Assembly (NCBI RefSeq): GCF_014649835.1
Contig: NZ_BMTU01000001.1
Location: forward strand, 62,001 to 126,000
Direction: 5' to 3'
Source of the DNA: Streptomyces pilosus
GTDB taxonomy: Bacteria > Actinomycetota > Actinomycetes > Streptomycetales > Streptomycetaceae
DNA length: 64,000 bases
The notes beneath the pieces were generated by a model. The model was not told the DNA's origin, searched no databases, and saw nothing but the letters and a program-made list of their open reading frames with translations. Positions 19,956 to 28,872 of this stretch are shown here, in pieces (position 1 is the first letter of the stretch; every line of letters begins with the position of its first letter). Both the position numbers and the translations under genes were made by a program.

Positions 19956-21227
19956 GTGACCATCACCCAGCCCGACCTCAGCGTCTTCGAGACCCTCGAG
20001 TCCGAGGTACGAAGCTACTGCCGCGGCTGGCCCACCGTCTTCGACCGTGCGCACGGCAGCCGCATGTACGACGAGGACGGCCACGAGTACCTCGACTTCT
20101 TCGCCGGAGCCGGCTCACTCAACTACGGGCACAACAACCCCGTCCTGAAACGGGCGCTGATCCACTACCTGGAGCGGGACGGCGTCACGCACGGCCTCGA
20201 CATGTCGACCACCGCCAAGCGGGCCTTCCTGGAGTCCTTCCAGAACTACATCCTCCGCCCGCGTGACCTGCCGTACAAGGTCATGTTCCCGGGCCCGACG
20301 GGCACCAACGCCGTGGAGTCCGCGCTGAAGCTGGCGCGGAAGGTGAAGGGGCGCGAGGCGATCGTGTCCTTCACCAACGCCTTCCACGGCATGTCGCTGG
20401 GCTCGCTCGCCGTGACCGGCAACGCCTTCAAGCGGGCCGGCGCCGGCATCCCGCTGGTGCACGGCACGCCGATGCCGTTCGACAACTACTTCGACGGCAA
20501 GGTCGAGGACTTCCTGTGGTTCGAGCGGCTCCTGGAGGACCAGGGCTCCGGACTCAACAAGCCCGCCGCCGTGATCGTCGAGACGGTGCAGGGCGAGGGC
20601 GGCATCAACGTCGCCCGGCCCGAGTGGCTGCGCGCCCTGGCCGAGCTGTGCGAACGCCAGGACATGCTGCTCATCGTCGACGACATCCAGATGGGCTGCG
20701 GCCGTACCGGTGCCTTCTTCTCCTTCGAGGAGGCCGGCATCACGCCCGACATCGTCACCGTGTCCAAGTCGATCAGCGGCTACGGGCTCCCGATGGCGCT
20801 CACCCTGTTCAAGCCCGAGCTGGACGTCTGGGAGCCGGGCGAGCACAACGGCACCTTCCGCGGCAACAACCCCGCCTTCGTCACGGCGACCGCGGCCCTG
20901 GAGGCGTACTGGGCCGACGGCTCCGCGATGGAGAAGCAGACCCGTTCGCGCGGCGAGCAGGTCGAGCGGGCGCTGATCGCCATCACCGAGGAGAACCTCG
21001 CCGACGTCAAGGAGTACCGCGGCCGCGGCCTGGTGTGGGGCCTGGAGTTCCACGACAAGGAGCGCGCCTCCCGGATCGCCGCGCGCGCCTTCGAGCTCGG
21101 GCTGCTGATCGAGACGTCCGGCCCGGAGAGCGAGGTCGTCAAGCTGCTCCCGTCCCTGACCATCACCGCGGACGAGCTGGACGAGGGCCTCACCGTCCTC
21201 GCCCGCGCCGTCCGCGAAACCGCCTGA
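19956..21227 (+). CDS. ectB: Diaminobutyrate-2-oxoglutarate transaminase
   Basis: This 423-residue class III aminotransferase makes L-2,4-diaminobutyrate from aspartate semialdehyde and glutamate, the first committed step to ectoine. The PLP lysine is K271 in [14 protein letters not shown], and the EctB segments [15 protein letters not shown] and [17 protein letters not shown] are conserved. GTG is preceded by GAGGAG at 19940-19945. Length is normal. Confidence 0.97.
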   Translation: MTITQPDLSVFETLESEVRSYCRGWPTVFDRAHGSRMYDEDGHEYLDFFAGAGSLNYGHNNPVLKRALIHYLERDGVTHGLDMSTTAKRAFLESFQNYILRPRDLPYKVMFPGPTGTNAVESALKLARKVKGREAIVSFTNAFHGMSLGSLAVTGNAFKRAGAGIPLVHGTPMPFDNYFDGKVEDFLWFERLLEDQGSGLNKPAAVIVETVQGEGGINVARPEWLRALAELCERQDMLLIVDDIQMGCGRTGAFFSFEEAGITPDIVTVSKSISGYGLPMALTLFKPELDVWEPGEHNGTFRGNNPAFVTATAALEAYWADGSAMEKQTRSRGEQVERALIAITEENLADVKEYRGRGLVWGLEFHDKERASRIAARAFELGLLIETSGPESEVVKLLPSLTITADELDEGLTVLARAVRETA

Positions 21228-21262
21228 AAGACACATCCGAGCCGAGGAGGCATCGCAACACC

Positions 21263-21661
21263 GTGATCGTCCGTTCGTTCAAGGACCTCGAAGGCACCGA
21301 CCGGCACGTGAAGTCGGCGTCCGGCACGTGGGAGAGCAAGCGCATCGTCCTCGCCAAGGAGAAGGTCGGCTTCTCCCTGCACGAGACGATCCTGTACGCG
21401 GGCACGGAGACGTCGATGTGGTACGCGAACCACATCGAGGCGGTCGTCTGCACCAAGGGCGACGCCGAGCTGACCGACCGCGAGACCGGGGAGACGTACC
21501 GCATCACCCCCGGCACCATGTACCTCCTCAACGGCCACGAGCGCCACACGCTCAAGGTCAAGGAGGACTTCCACTGCATCTGTGTCTTCAACCCGCCCGT
21601 CACGGGACGGGAGGACCACGACGAGAACGGCGTGTACCCGCTGCTCACCGAGGAGGTGTGA
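21263..21661 (+). CDS. ectC: L-ectoine synthase
   Basis: This 132-residue cupin closes N-gamma-acetyl-diaminobutyrate to ectoine. Typical motifs are [16 protein letters not shown] at the N-terminus, the substrate/metal region [12 protein letters not shown], and [11 protein letters not shown]. The GTG start has GAGGAGG at 21244-21250, with rather long spacing (12). It lies 6 bases before ectD. Confidence 0.97.
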   Translation: MIVRSFKDLEGTDRHVKSASGTWESKRIVLAKEKVGFSLHETILYAGTETSMWYANHIEAVVCTKGDAELTDRETGETYRITPGTMYLLNGHERHTLKVKEDFHCICVFNPPVTGREDHDENGVYPLLTEEV

Positions 21662-21667
21662 GTCACC

Positions 21668-22567
21668 GTGACCACGACGACCACGAACGTCACCGATCTC
21701 TACCCCACCCGCGGCGCCACCGAGGTGGCCACGCCCCGGCAGGACCCGGTCGTCTGGGGCTCCCCGGACACCCCCGGGCCCGTGTCGGCCGCTGACCTCC
21801 AGGCGCTGGACCGCGACGGCTTCCTCGCCGTCGACCAGCTCATCGGCCCCGACGAGGTCACCGTCTACCAGCGGGAACTGGAGCGGCTCATCACCGACCC
21901 GGCCATCCGCGAGGACGAGCGCTCGATCGTGGAGCCGCAGTCCAAGGAGATCCGGTCCGTCTTCGAGGTGCACAGGATCAGCGAGGTGTTCGCGAACCTG
22001 GTGCGCGACGAGCGGGTCGTCGGCCGGGCCCGGCAGATCCTCGGCTCGGACGTCTACGTCCACCAGTCGCGGATCAACGTCAAGCCGGGCTTCGGGGCGA
22101 GCGGCTTCTACTGGCACTCGGACTTCGAGACCTGGCACGCCGAGGACGGCCTGCCGAACATGCGCACCATCTCGGTCTCGATCGCGCTCACCGAGAACTA
22201 CGACACCAACGGCGGTCTCATGATCATGCCGGGGTCGCACAAGACGTTCCTCGGGTGCGCGGGGGCGACGCCGAAGGACAACTACAAGAAGTCGCTGCAG
22301 ATGCAGGACGCCGGGACACCGTCCGACGAGGCGCTGACCCGGATGGCGTCGGAGTACGGCATCAAGCTGTTCACCGGCAGGGCCGGCTCGGCGACCTGGT
22401 TCGACTGCAACGCCATGCACGGCTCCGGCGACAACATCACGCCGTTCCCGCGCAGCAACGTGTTCATCGTGTTCAACAGCGTCGAGAACACGGCGGTCGA
22501 GCCCTTCGCGGCCCCGATCCGCCGCCCCGAGTTCATCGGGGCGCGGGACTTCACGCCGGTCCGGTGA
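21668..22567 (+). CDS. ectD: Ectoine 5-hydroxylase
   Basis: This 299-residue non-heme Fe(II)/2-oxoglutarate dioxygenase converts ectoine to 5-hydroxyectoine. The iron triad is H150 and D152 in FYWHSDFETWH and H251 in CNAMHGSGDNITP. The signature region spans that first motif and NMRTISVSIALTE. GTG start 6 bases after ectC. The last ten codons, encoding IGARDFTPVR, and the stop form the first 33 bases of an 80-bp unit that is repeated downstream. Confidence 0.97.
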   Translation: MTTTTTNVTDLYPTRGATEVATPRQDPVVWGSPDTPGPVSAADLQALDRDGFLAVDQLIGPDEVTVYQRELERLITDPAIREDERSIVEPQSKEIRSVFEVHRISEVFANLVRDERVVGRARQILGSDVYVHQSRINVKPGFGASGFYWHSDFETWHAEDGLPNMRTISVSIALTENYDTNGGLMIMPGSHKTFLGCAGATPKDNYKKSLQMQDAGTPSDEALTRMASEYGIKLFTGRAGSATWFDCNAMHGSGDNITPFPRSNVFIVFNSVENTAVEPFAAPIRRPEFIGARDFTPVR

Positions 22568-22800
22568 CACATCCCCGGCCGGGGGCCCGGGGGTTGACCC
22601 CCGGATCTCGCAGCATCGGGGCGCGGGACTTCACGCCGGTCCGGTGACACATCCCCGGCCGGGGGCCCGGGGGTTGACCCCCGGATCTCGCAGCATCGGG
22701 GCGCGGGACTTCACGCCCGTCCGGTGACACATCCCCGGCCGGGGGCCCGGGGGTTGACCCCCGGATGTCGCAGCGTCGGGGCGCGGGACTTCACGCCGGT
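22535..22800 (+). repeat. 80-bp tandem repeat, 3.3 copies, duplicating the ectD end plus terminator
   Basis: Units start at 22535, 22615, 22695 and 22775 (partial). Units 1 and 2 are identical, unit 3 has two substitutions, and the partial unit 4 matches 25 of 26 bases before diverging. Each full unit contains the last ten ectD codons with stop and the hairpin CCGGGGG-TTGA-CCCCCGG (22587-22604 in unit 1). The region therefore holds three stacked terminators. 80 is not a multiple of three, and only unit 1 is coding. Confidence 0.95.
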
Positions 22801-22909
22801 GAAGCAGGCGCTGCGACGGCGCGACGGACCGCGCCACGAAGACCGCGGGCCGGTGCCTCCTCGTGTGGGACAAGGAGGCACCGGCCCGCTGCCGTGTGTC
22901 CGGGGAGCG
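22568..22909. other. 342-base region between ectD and the next gene
   Basis: It contains the 80-bp repeat array to 22800 and then the strong hairpin at 22845-22889. No gene or convincing small reading frame is seen. Confidence 0.8.
22845..22889. terminator. Strong bidirectional terminator after the ect operon
   Basis: Perfect 16-bp arms, GCGGGCCGGTGCCTCC (22845-22860) and its complement (22874-22889), with a 13-base loop. It serves the convergent ect operon and the class V aminotransferase gene. Confidence 0.9.
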
Positions 22910-23962
22910 TCAGCCGGACAGGGCGTCGAGCAGCCGGTCCACGTCGTCGGCCGTGTTGTACAGGTGGAAGGACGCCCGCAGGTTGCCCGCGCGGTCGGAC
23001 ACCTGGATGCCGGCGGCCGCCAGCTCCGGCTGGAGGTGGCCGAGTCCGGGCACGGACACGATCGGGGAACCGGGCGCGGGCAGGGGCGTGCGACCCAGGT
23101 CCGCGAGTCCGGCGCGGAAGCGCTCGGCGAGGTTCAGGTCGTGGGCGCGGACGGCGTCCGTGCCGATCTCCTCGACGAGTTCGAGGGAGGCCCGCAGGCC
23201 CGCGTAGCTGAACAGGGCCGGGCTGGAGTCGAACCGCCGGGCCGAGTGGGCGAGTTCGGCGACGGGACCGTAGCAGCTGGCCCAGGGGTGCTCCGCCGCG
23301 ACCCAGCTCGCCTGGACCGGCGGAAGGTCGCCGAGGTCCTCGGGCACGACGAGGAAGGCCGCCCCGTGCGGTCCGAGCAGCCACTTGTAGGTGATGGCGA
23401 CGGAGTAGTCGAAGGCGCCGGCCTCCATGGGCAGCCAGCCGGCCGCCTGGGAGAAGTCGACGTAGGTGCGCGCCCCGTGCGCCCGGGCCGCCTCGGCCAG
23501 TGCCGTCAGGCCGGCGATCCGGCCGTCGGCGGACTGGACGGCGCTGACCGCGACCAGCGCCGTGTCCGGCCGCACCGAGTCGGCGAGCCGCTCCAGCGGC
23601 ACGGCCCTCACCTTGAGGTCGCCCCGGGTATGGAACGGGTTGAGCACGGAGGTGAAGTCGTCCTCGGCGGTGAGGACTTCGGCGCCCGGCGGCAGCGAGG
23701 CCGCCACCAGCGAGGTGTGCAGGGCGGCGGTGGCCCCGGCCGCGACCCGCTCGACGGGGACGCCCGCCAGCCGGGCGTAGGCGGCGCGGGCGGCCTCGAC
23801 GTCGGTGTACAGGGGGTCCAGCGAGCGGCCCTCCACGCGGAGTCGCACGGCGTCCTGGAGCGCGGCAGCCGCGCGGGCCGGCAGCAGGGCGCTGGCCGCG
23901 GTGTTCAGGTGGGTCGTCTCCGGGGCGAACTCGGCACGGACGAGGTTCTCGAAGGTCTCCAT
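22910..23962 (-). CDS. Class V aminotransferase-fold PLP enzyme
   Basis: This 350-residue fold-type I protein is related to cysteine desulfurase/isopenicillin-epimerase-like enzymes. HLNTAASALLP begins the fold, TYVDFSQAAGWLP holds the PLP-binding Asp, and the PLP lysine is in AITYKWLLGPHG. Substrate unknown. I took the ATG at 23962; ATG 23998 and GTG 24013 are alternatives with no better ribosome-binding site. It is convergent with ectABCD and probably unrelated to it. Confidence 0.8.
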   Translation of the reverse strand: METFENLVRAEFAPETTHLNTAASALLPARAAAALQDAVRLRVEGRSLDPLYTDVEAARAAYARLAGVPVERVAAGATAALHTSLVAASLPPGAEVLTAEDDFTSVLNPFHTRGDLKVRAVPLERLADSVRPDTALVAVSAVQSADGRIAGLTALAEAARAHGARTYVDFSQAAGWLPMEAGAFDYSVAITYKWLLGPHGAAFLVVPEDLGDLPPVQASWVAAEHPWASCYGPVAELAHSARRFDSSPALFSYAGLRASLELVEEIGTDAVRAHDLNLAERFRAGLADLGRTPLPAPGSPIVSVPGLGHLQPELAAAGIQVSDRAGNLRASFHLYNTADDVDRLLDALSG

Positions 23963-24031
23963 GGGTCCACTGTGCGGCCCCGCGATCTCCCCGTCCATTG
24001 CCGGATTCTGCACGTTGTCGCCAAGGAACGC

Positions 24032-24775
24032 TTATGCGTCCGTTCCGACCTGCGTGTTTCCCTGCTGCGGCACCGCGCATCCGTCCGGGCCGCAGGCCCC
24101 GGCCCCGGTGTCGCCGTCGACCGGCCGCAGCGCCGGCCGGTCGCCCCAGGCCCGCGTGAGGGCCTGGGTGAAGACCTCGGCGGGCTGGGCGCCGGAGACG
24201 CCGTAGGTGCGGTCGAGGACGAAGAACGGCACACCGTTCGCGCCGAGCTCCGCCGCCTCGCGCTCGTCGGCGCGGACCGCGTCGGCGTAGGCCTCGGGGT
24301 CGGCGAGGACCTCGCGGACGGCGTCGGTGTCGAGTCCGGCCGCGCCGGCGAGTTCGACGAGCCGTTCGTCGTCGCCGAAGACGGACCGCTCCTCGGCGAA
24401 GTTCGCCGTGTAGAACCGGTCGAGCAGTTCCTCCTGGCGTCCCCGCTCGCGGGCGAAGTGCAGCAGGCGGTGCAGGTCGAAGGTGTTGCCGTGGTCCCGG
24501 CCCCGGGTGCGGTAGGGCAGTCCCTCGGCGGCGGCCTGGGCGCCCAGGTTGTCCTCGCCGGCCTGGGCCTGCGCCTCGCTCATGCCGTACTTCCCGGTCA
24601 GCATGGTGATCACCGGCTGGATGTCGCCCTTGGCCCGGCCCGGGTCGAGCTCGAAGGAGCGGTGCACCACCTCGACCTGCTCGCGGTGCGGGAAGGAGGC
24701 CAGCGCCTTCTCGAAACGGGCCTTTCCGACATAGCACCAGGGGCAGGCGATGTCGCTCCAGATCTCGACGCGCAT
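24032..24775 (-). CDS. DsbA-family oxidoreductase (FrnE-like)
   Basis: This 247-residue thioredoxin-fold protein has an active-site CPWC at residues 11-14 in DIACPWCYVGKARFE and the cis-Pro loop GANGVPFFVLDRTYGVSGAQ (last residues near 190). There is no signal peptide, so it is cytoplasmic, as for FrnE and 2-hydroxychromene-2-carboxylate isomerase relatives. A further Cys pair is near the C-terminus (GACGPDGC). It likely handles thiol/disulfide stress; substrate unknown. Confidence 0.9.
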   Translation of the reverse strand: MRVEIWSDIACPWCYVGKARFEKALASFPHREQVEVVHRSFELDPGRAKGDIQPVITMLTGKYGMSEAQAQAGEDNLGAQAAAEGLPYRTRGRDHGNTFDLHRLLHFARERGRQEELLDRFYTANFAEERSVFGDDERLVELAGAAGLDTDAVREVLADPEAYADAVRADEREAAELGANGVPFFVLDRTYGVSGAQPAEVFTQALTRAWGDRPALRPVDGDTGAGACGPDGCAVPQQGNTQVGTDA

Positions 24776-24873
24776 GAGTCGGCTCTCTCCGGGGTCGTAC
24801 GGGTACGGGTCGTGCGGGCGCGAAGGCTCCCCGCATAACCGGATGAACCTTCAAGCAGCCGGTTCCATTCCCG

Positions 24874-25482
24874 TCAGCTGCCGTCCCGCAGATCACGCGG
24901 CCAGTGCGGCCGGTACTCCAGGTGGTCGTAGGTCACCACACAGCCCTCCCCCATCGGCGACTGCGTCATGAAGCCGACCAGGGCGGCGCCGGTCTCCTTC
25001 TCCCCGCCAAGGGTGAAGAGCCGGACGAAGGTCCACAGCTTGCCGTCGCGCGACGCGTGGAAGGCGAAGGCGCGGCCGGTGCGGCTCACCCGGAGCCAGA
25101 CGGAACTGCCGTCGACGGTGAAGGAGTTGGCGTCGTCCGAGTGGCCCCGGGTGACCACGGTGCAGACGGTGGGCACGTCCGGGGAGTACTCCAGGCAGAG
25201 CTTGGCCCAGGCCCGCTCGCCGACGTGGACGTACAGCACTCCGGCGTCGAAGGAGCCGGCGAAGCCGACCGTGACCCGCGCGATCAGCTGGAAGTCGCCC
25301 TCGGGCGCGCCCAGCAGGCGCGGCGCGTCGGCGGCGGGGTCCAGGGCCTCTCCGGTGGGCGGGACGAAGCGGTCCTGCCGGGGTCCGGCCCATCCGGTGA
25401 GGACGCCGTCCTCGTAGGACCAGGAGCCGTCGGGGCCGTAGGAGCGCAGGGGGAAGGGGAGTTCGGCGAGTTTCAGGTCCAT
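24874..25482 (-). CDS. DUF1349-family protein
   Basis: This 202-residue protein matches the DUF1349 beta-sandwich (concanavalin-like) family. Recognisable parts are FDAGVLYVHVGERAWAKL, the central SVWLRVSRTGRAFAFHAS and the end GFMTQSPMGEGCVVTYD. There is no signal peptide or membrane segment. Members are thought to bind carbohydrate or act in regulation; the role here is unknown. The ATG at 25482 lacks a clear ribosome-binding site. It is separated by 98 bases from the DsbA-like gene on the same strand. Confidence 0.82.
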   Translation of the reverse strand: MDLKLAELPFPLRSYGPDGSWSYEDGVLTGWAGPRQDRFVPPTGEALDPAADAPRLLGAPEGDFQLIARVTVGFAGSFDAGVLYVHVGERAWAKLCLEYSPDVPTVCTVVTRGHSDDANSFTVDGSSVWLRVSRTGRAFAFHASRDGKLWTFVRLFTLGGEKETGAALVGFMTQSPMGEGCVVTYDHLEYRPHWPRDLRDGS

Positions 25483-25537
25483 GGCGGAAGTGTCCCAGGC
25501 ACGGCCCGCGGCCCGGACCGGGGGGTGATGTGCGGGG

Positions 25538-26134
25538 TCAGCGGGACTGGAGGGCGTCCAGGGCCACGGCCTGGGCGATGGCGAGGCGCAGGTCGAGGGC
25601 GGGCGAGGACACCTCGACGGCGTAGCGGTCGCGCAGTCCGAACTTCTTGTCCACCTTCATCACCGGCCCGCCGTCCGAGACGAAGTCGAAGTGGTAGGGC
25701 CATGGGAACGGCACGAAGTCGAACGGCAGCAGGTCCCACAGCCGGCGGACCACGGCCACGAACCGGTTGCGTTCGCGCCCGACGGCGGCGACCGCGCCCG
25801 GCTGGTCGAGTTCCCACGTCGAGCGCAGCAGGGAGGCGGCGAACCTCTTGCGGAAGGCGCCGACGGCCCGGCCGTCCGCGTCGTGCACGTCGTAGACCGC
25901 GCCGAGGTCGACGACCTGGCGCGCGGTGGCGGTGAACAGCACCTGACGCCCGGACTCGTCGGTGTGGAAGGTCATCTGTTCCTTCAGCGTCATCCGCTTC
26001 TGCTCGGCGAAGGCGAGGACCCTGCCGTCGGAACCGTCGGGCAGCGTTTCCGTGACGACGTACCGGTTGACCATGAGGGTGGTCTTCTGCCGCACGGTGA
26101 AACGGTCGTCCGCCCGTGCCGGTGTGCTGTTCAC
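25538..26134 (-). CDS. LURP-one-related (Tubby C-terminal-like) protein
   Basis: This 198-residue cytosolic protein has the repeating pattern of LURP-one/scramblase-like folds: MVNRYVVTETLPDG, LAFAEQKRMTLKEQ, YDVHDADGRAVGAFRKRFA, then a C-terminal hydrophobic strand region. Function in bacteria is unknown; the fold may contact lipids. The GTG at 26134 has an excellent GAGGGAG 7 bases upstream, so the longer possible N-terminus was rejected. It is divergent from the sensor kinase gene. Confidence 0.75.
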   Translation of the reverse strand: MNSTPARADDRFTVRQKTTLMVNRYVVTETLPDGSDGRVLAFAEQKRMTLKEQMTFHTDESGRQVLFTATARQVVDLGAVYDVHDADGRAVGAFRKRFAASLLRSTWELDQPGAVAAVGRERNRFVAVVRRLWDLLPFDFVPFPWPYHFDFVSDGGPVMKVDKKFGLRDRYAVEVSSPALDLRLAIAQAVALDALQSR

Positions 26135-26379
26135 TGCCGTGCTCCCTCGACTCGTCGGACCGGTTCCCTCCGGCCCGTGCCTGCCGGCGCCTCCCGCTCG
26201 CGTCCGGCCCGGCCATCGTCGTCCGGCACCCCGGGCCGACGGGAGTCCCCATAAGTCGTCGTCCCCGACGACCAAAGAGGACAAGGGCGGTGGCGGTGGC
26301 CGGATGTCCACTTTCGTCGTGCGGGAGCGCGCCGAAGGGGGGATGCGGGTGCCCGGGAGGGCCCCTCTATGGTCTGCGC

Positions 26380-28104
26380 GTGGACGTAGCCGAAACACCC
26401 CGCACCGGCCTGCCGCTCCGTTCCCGGCTCGCCGCCGCCTCCCCCTGGCCGCGCAGGCGGGTCGTCGGGGAGGTCGCCCTGACCCTGGTGCTCTCCGGGA
26501 TCGCGGGACTCCTCCAGTGGACGGAGTCCGGCTCCCCGGTCCGGGCCGCGGGCCTCGCCCTGGCCGTCGCCGTCCTGTCGGCGGCCCGCCGGGCGCTGCC
26601 CGCGACGGTGCTGATGATCTCGTCCGCCCTGGCGGGGGCGGTCGTCGGCACGGTGCCCCTGCTGGTCTGCGCGAGCTGGTCGGCGGGCAGCCGCATCAAG
26701 CACCCGGGGCGCGCGTCGGCCGCGTACGCCGCCGGGCTGGTGTTCTTCTTCGCCACCGGATTCGGCAGCACGGCCGACGAGGAACTCGGCCTCTCCCTGC
26801 TGATGACGGCCGTGCTGGGCGGCAGCCCGTTCCTGATCCTCGCGGTCGTGCCGGGGCTCGCCTCCCGGTACCGTGCCCAGCGCCGCGATCTGCTGGACGC
26901 GCTGCAGCGGCACAACGCCCAACTGGTGCGCGAGCAGACGATGGTGGCCCACCAGGCCCGGCTGCTGGAGCGGCAGCGCATCGCCCAGGACATGCACGAC
27001 AGCCTCGGTCACCAGCTCGCCCTGATCGCCGTGCACACCGGCGCGCTGGAGGTGGATCCGCAGCTCAACGACCGGCAGCGGGAAGGGGTGGGCATCCTGC
27101 GGGAGGCCTCCAGGGCGGCGATGCGGGAGCTGCGGGAGGCGGTGGGCATCCTGCGGGACGGCGTGGCGGCGCCCGCACCCGCCCCCGAGGACGGCGAGCG
27201 GCCCTCGGCGGCCCGGGTGGCGGCCTCCGTCGACCGGCTGGTCGAGTCGTCACGGGCCGCGGGCACCACGGTGGAACTGCGCCGCTCCGGCACTGAACGG
27301 CCCCTCGCGCCGGCGGCCGACCACGCGGTGTACCGCATCGCCCAGGAGGGCCTGACCAACGCGCACAAGCATGCCCCGGGCGCCCCGATCACCGTGTCGC
27401 TGCGCTACGAACCGGACAGCCTGGTCGTCGAGGTGGCCAACGGGCCGGTCCCCGCCGGGGCTCCGGCGGGGCCGCCCGCGATCAGCGGTGGCCAGGGGCT
27501 GGCGGGCCTCGAGGAACGGGCCCGGCTGGTCGGCGGCATGGTGCACACCGGGAGGACTCCCGACGGGGGGTTCCGGCTCGCCGGTGTGCTGCCCTACGGC
27601 GACGGCGGCGCGCCGCCCCGTCCGCGGGGTGCGACCTCCGTCGTCGCGGACGACGACTTCCGGGGGCAGACCGGTGGAGCCGGGGCGGGCGAGGGTGGAG
27701 CCGGCACCGACCGCCGCTTGGATCCGCAGAAGGAGTTCGCCGCCCTCATGAACAGCAAGAAGAACGTCACCCTGGGGTGTTCCCTCGTCGCCGTCGTCAT
27801 CGTCACCGGCATCGTCGGCCTGCTGGTGTGGGGGGTGTCGAAACTGATGGACGAGGTGCAGGCCGGCGTCATCCCGGCAGGCGTCTACGAGTCGGCCCGG
27901 GTCGGTGACGCGGAGGCGGAGCTCCGCGAGAAGTTCCCCACGGGTGACTCGCTGCTCACCGAGGGCGTGGAGAAGGACGGCCCGCCGCTGCCGCAGGGCG
28001 CGACCTGCGAGCACTTCGTGGACGACGAGGACGACATCGTCTACCGCTTCTGCTTCACCGACGGGAAGCTGTCCTCCAAGGAGTCCTACCCGCACGAGAT
28101 ATGA
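26380..28104 (+). CDS. Sensor histidine kinase with an extra C-terminal membrane domain
   Basis: This 574-residue protein has about five N-terminal membrane helices (residues about 28-165), a HisKA_3 dimerisation domain with phospho-acceptor H206 in AQDMHDSLGHQ, and an ATPase domain with YRIAQEGLTNAHKHA and GLAGLEERARLVGG. The kinase ends near residue 415. After a Gly-rich linker the frame continues from Met457 into a second module: a transmembrane helix (about 464-486) and an extracellular part with two Cys. The GTG at 26380 is preceded by a TATGGT hexamer at 26368-26373 that could make a leaderless transcript. It pairs with the response regulator downstream. Confidence 0.88.
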   Translation: MDVAETPRTGLPLRSRLAAASPWPRRRVVGEVALTLVLSGIAGLLQWTESGSPVRAAGLALAVAVLSAARRALPATVLMISSALAGAVVGTVPLLVCASWSAGSRIKHPGRASAAYAAGLVFFFATGFGSTADEELGLSLLMTAVLGGSPFLILAVVPGLASRYRAQRRDLLDALQRHNAQLVREQTMVAHQARLLERQRIAQDMHDSLGHQLALIAVHTGALEVDPQLNDRQREGVGILREASRAAMRELREAVGILRDGVAAPAPAPEDGERPSAARVAASVDRLVESSRAAGTTVELRRSGTERPLAPAADHAVYRIAQEGLTNAHKHAPGAPITVSLRYEPDSLVVEVANGPVPAGAPAGPPAISGGQGLAGLEERARLVGGMVHTGRTPDGGFRLAGVLPYGDGGAPPRPRGATSVVADDDFRGQTGGAGAGEGGAGTDRRLDPQKEFAALMNSKKNVTLGCSLVAVVIVTGIVGLLVWGVSKLMDEVQAGVIPAGVYESARVGDAEAELREKFPTGDSLLTEGVEKDGPPLPQGATCEHFVDDEDDIVYRFCFTDGKLSSKESYPHEI

Positions 28105-28203
28105 GCCGGCGGTGTCCGGCCGCACGCGGCCGCGCGGGGCCGGGATCGGGCATGATGGGCGGGCTCCGTCATCTTGTCCTACCGACCCCGCGCAGGAGGC
28201 CGT

Positions 28204-28866
28204 GTGATCCGGGTTCTCGTCGCCGACGACGAGCCGCTCATCAGGGCCGGCATCAGGATGATCCTGACCTCCGCCGAGGACATCGATGTCGTCGCCGAGG
28301 CCCGCGACGGCCGGGAGGCGGTGGAGACCGCGCGCGGCACCGCGGTCGACGTGGCCCTGCTGGACATCCAGATGCCCGGGATGGACGGCCTGACCGCGCT
28401 GGCCGAGATCGCCCGCGCCGCGCCGGCGGTACGGGTGCTGATCCTGACCACGTTCGGGGAGCGGGAGAACGTCCTGCGGGCGCTCGGCCACGGCAGCGCG
28501 GGTTTCCTGCTGAAGGACTCCGCGCCGCAGGAACTGATCCACGCGGTCCGCGCGGCGGCGGCCGGCAACGCCTATCTGTCGCCGGCCGCCACCCGGCACG
28601 TGGTCGACACCCTCGCCTCCCCCGCCGCGACCGTGCGCGGCGAGGAGGCGCGCCGGCGCCTGGCCGGCCTGACCGGGCGCGAACGCGAGGTGCTGGCCCT
28701 GCTCGGCGAGGGCCTGTCCAACGCGGACGCCGGCGCCCGGCTGCACATGAGCGAGGCCACGGTGAAGACGTACGTCAGCCGCATCCTGACCAAGCTCGAC
28801 TGCGACAACAGGGTGCAGGCGGCGCTCCTGGCCCGGGACGCGGGCCTGGAGCCGACCGCGGGATGA
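28204..28866 (+). CDS. NarL/LuxR-family response regulator
   Basis: This 220-residue protein has a receiver domain with acidic pocket DDE (8-10), phospho-acceptor D54 in LLDIQMPGMDG, the conserved T in ILTTFGE and K in LLKDSAP. The C-terminal LuxR helix-turn-helix (LTGREREVLALLGEGLSN onward) carries SEATVKTYVSRILTK. GTG is preceded by AGGAGG. It is 99 bases after the kinase gene and its likely partner. It ends 6 bases before the convergent aldehyde dehydrogenase gene, with no hairpin between. Confidence 0.95.
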   Translation: MIRVLVADDEPLIRAGIRMILTSAEDIDVVAEARDGREAVETARGTAVDVALLDIQMPGMDGLTALAEIARAAPAVRVLILTTFGERENVLRALGHGSAGFLLKDSAPQELIHAVRAAAAGNAYLSPAATRHVVDTLASPAATVRGEEARRRLAGLTGREREVLALLGEGLSNADAGARLHMSEATVKTYVSRILTKLDCDNRVQAALLARDAGLEPTAG

Positions 28867-28872
28867 GCGTGC

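Noticed and set aside
22535..22800. 80-bp repeats as a CRISPR array
   Set aside because: The repeats are directly adjacent with no unique spacers, and the unit is copied from the ectD end.
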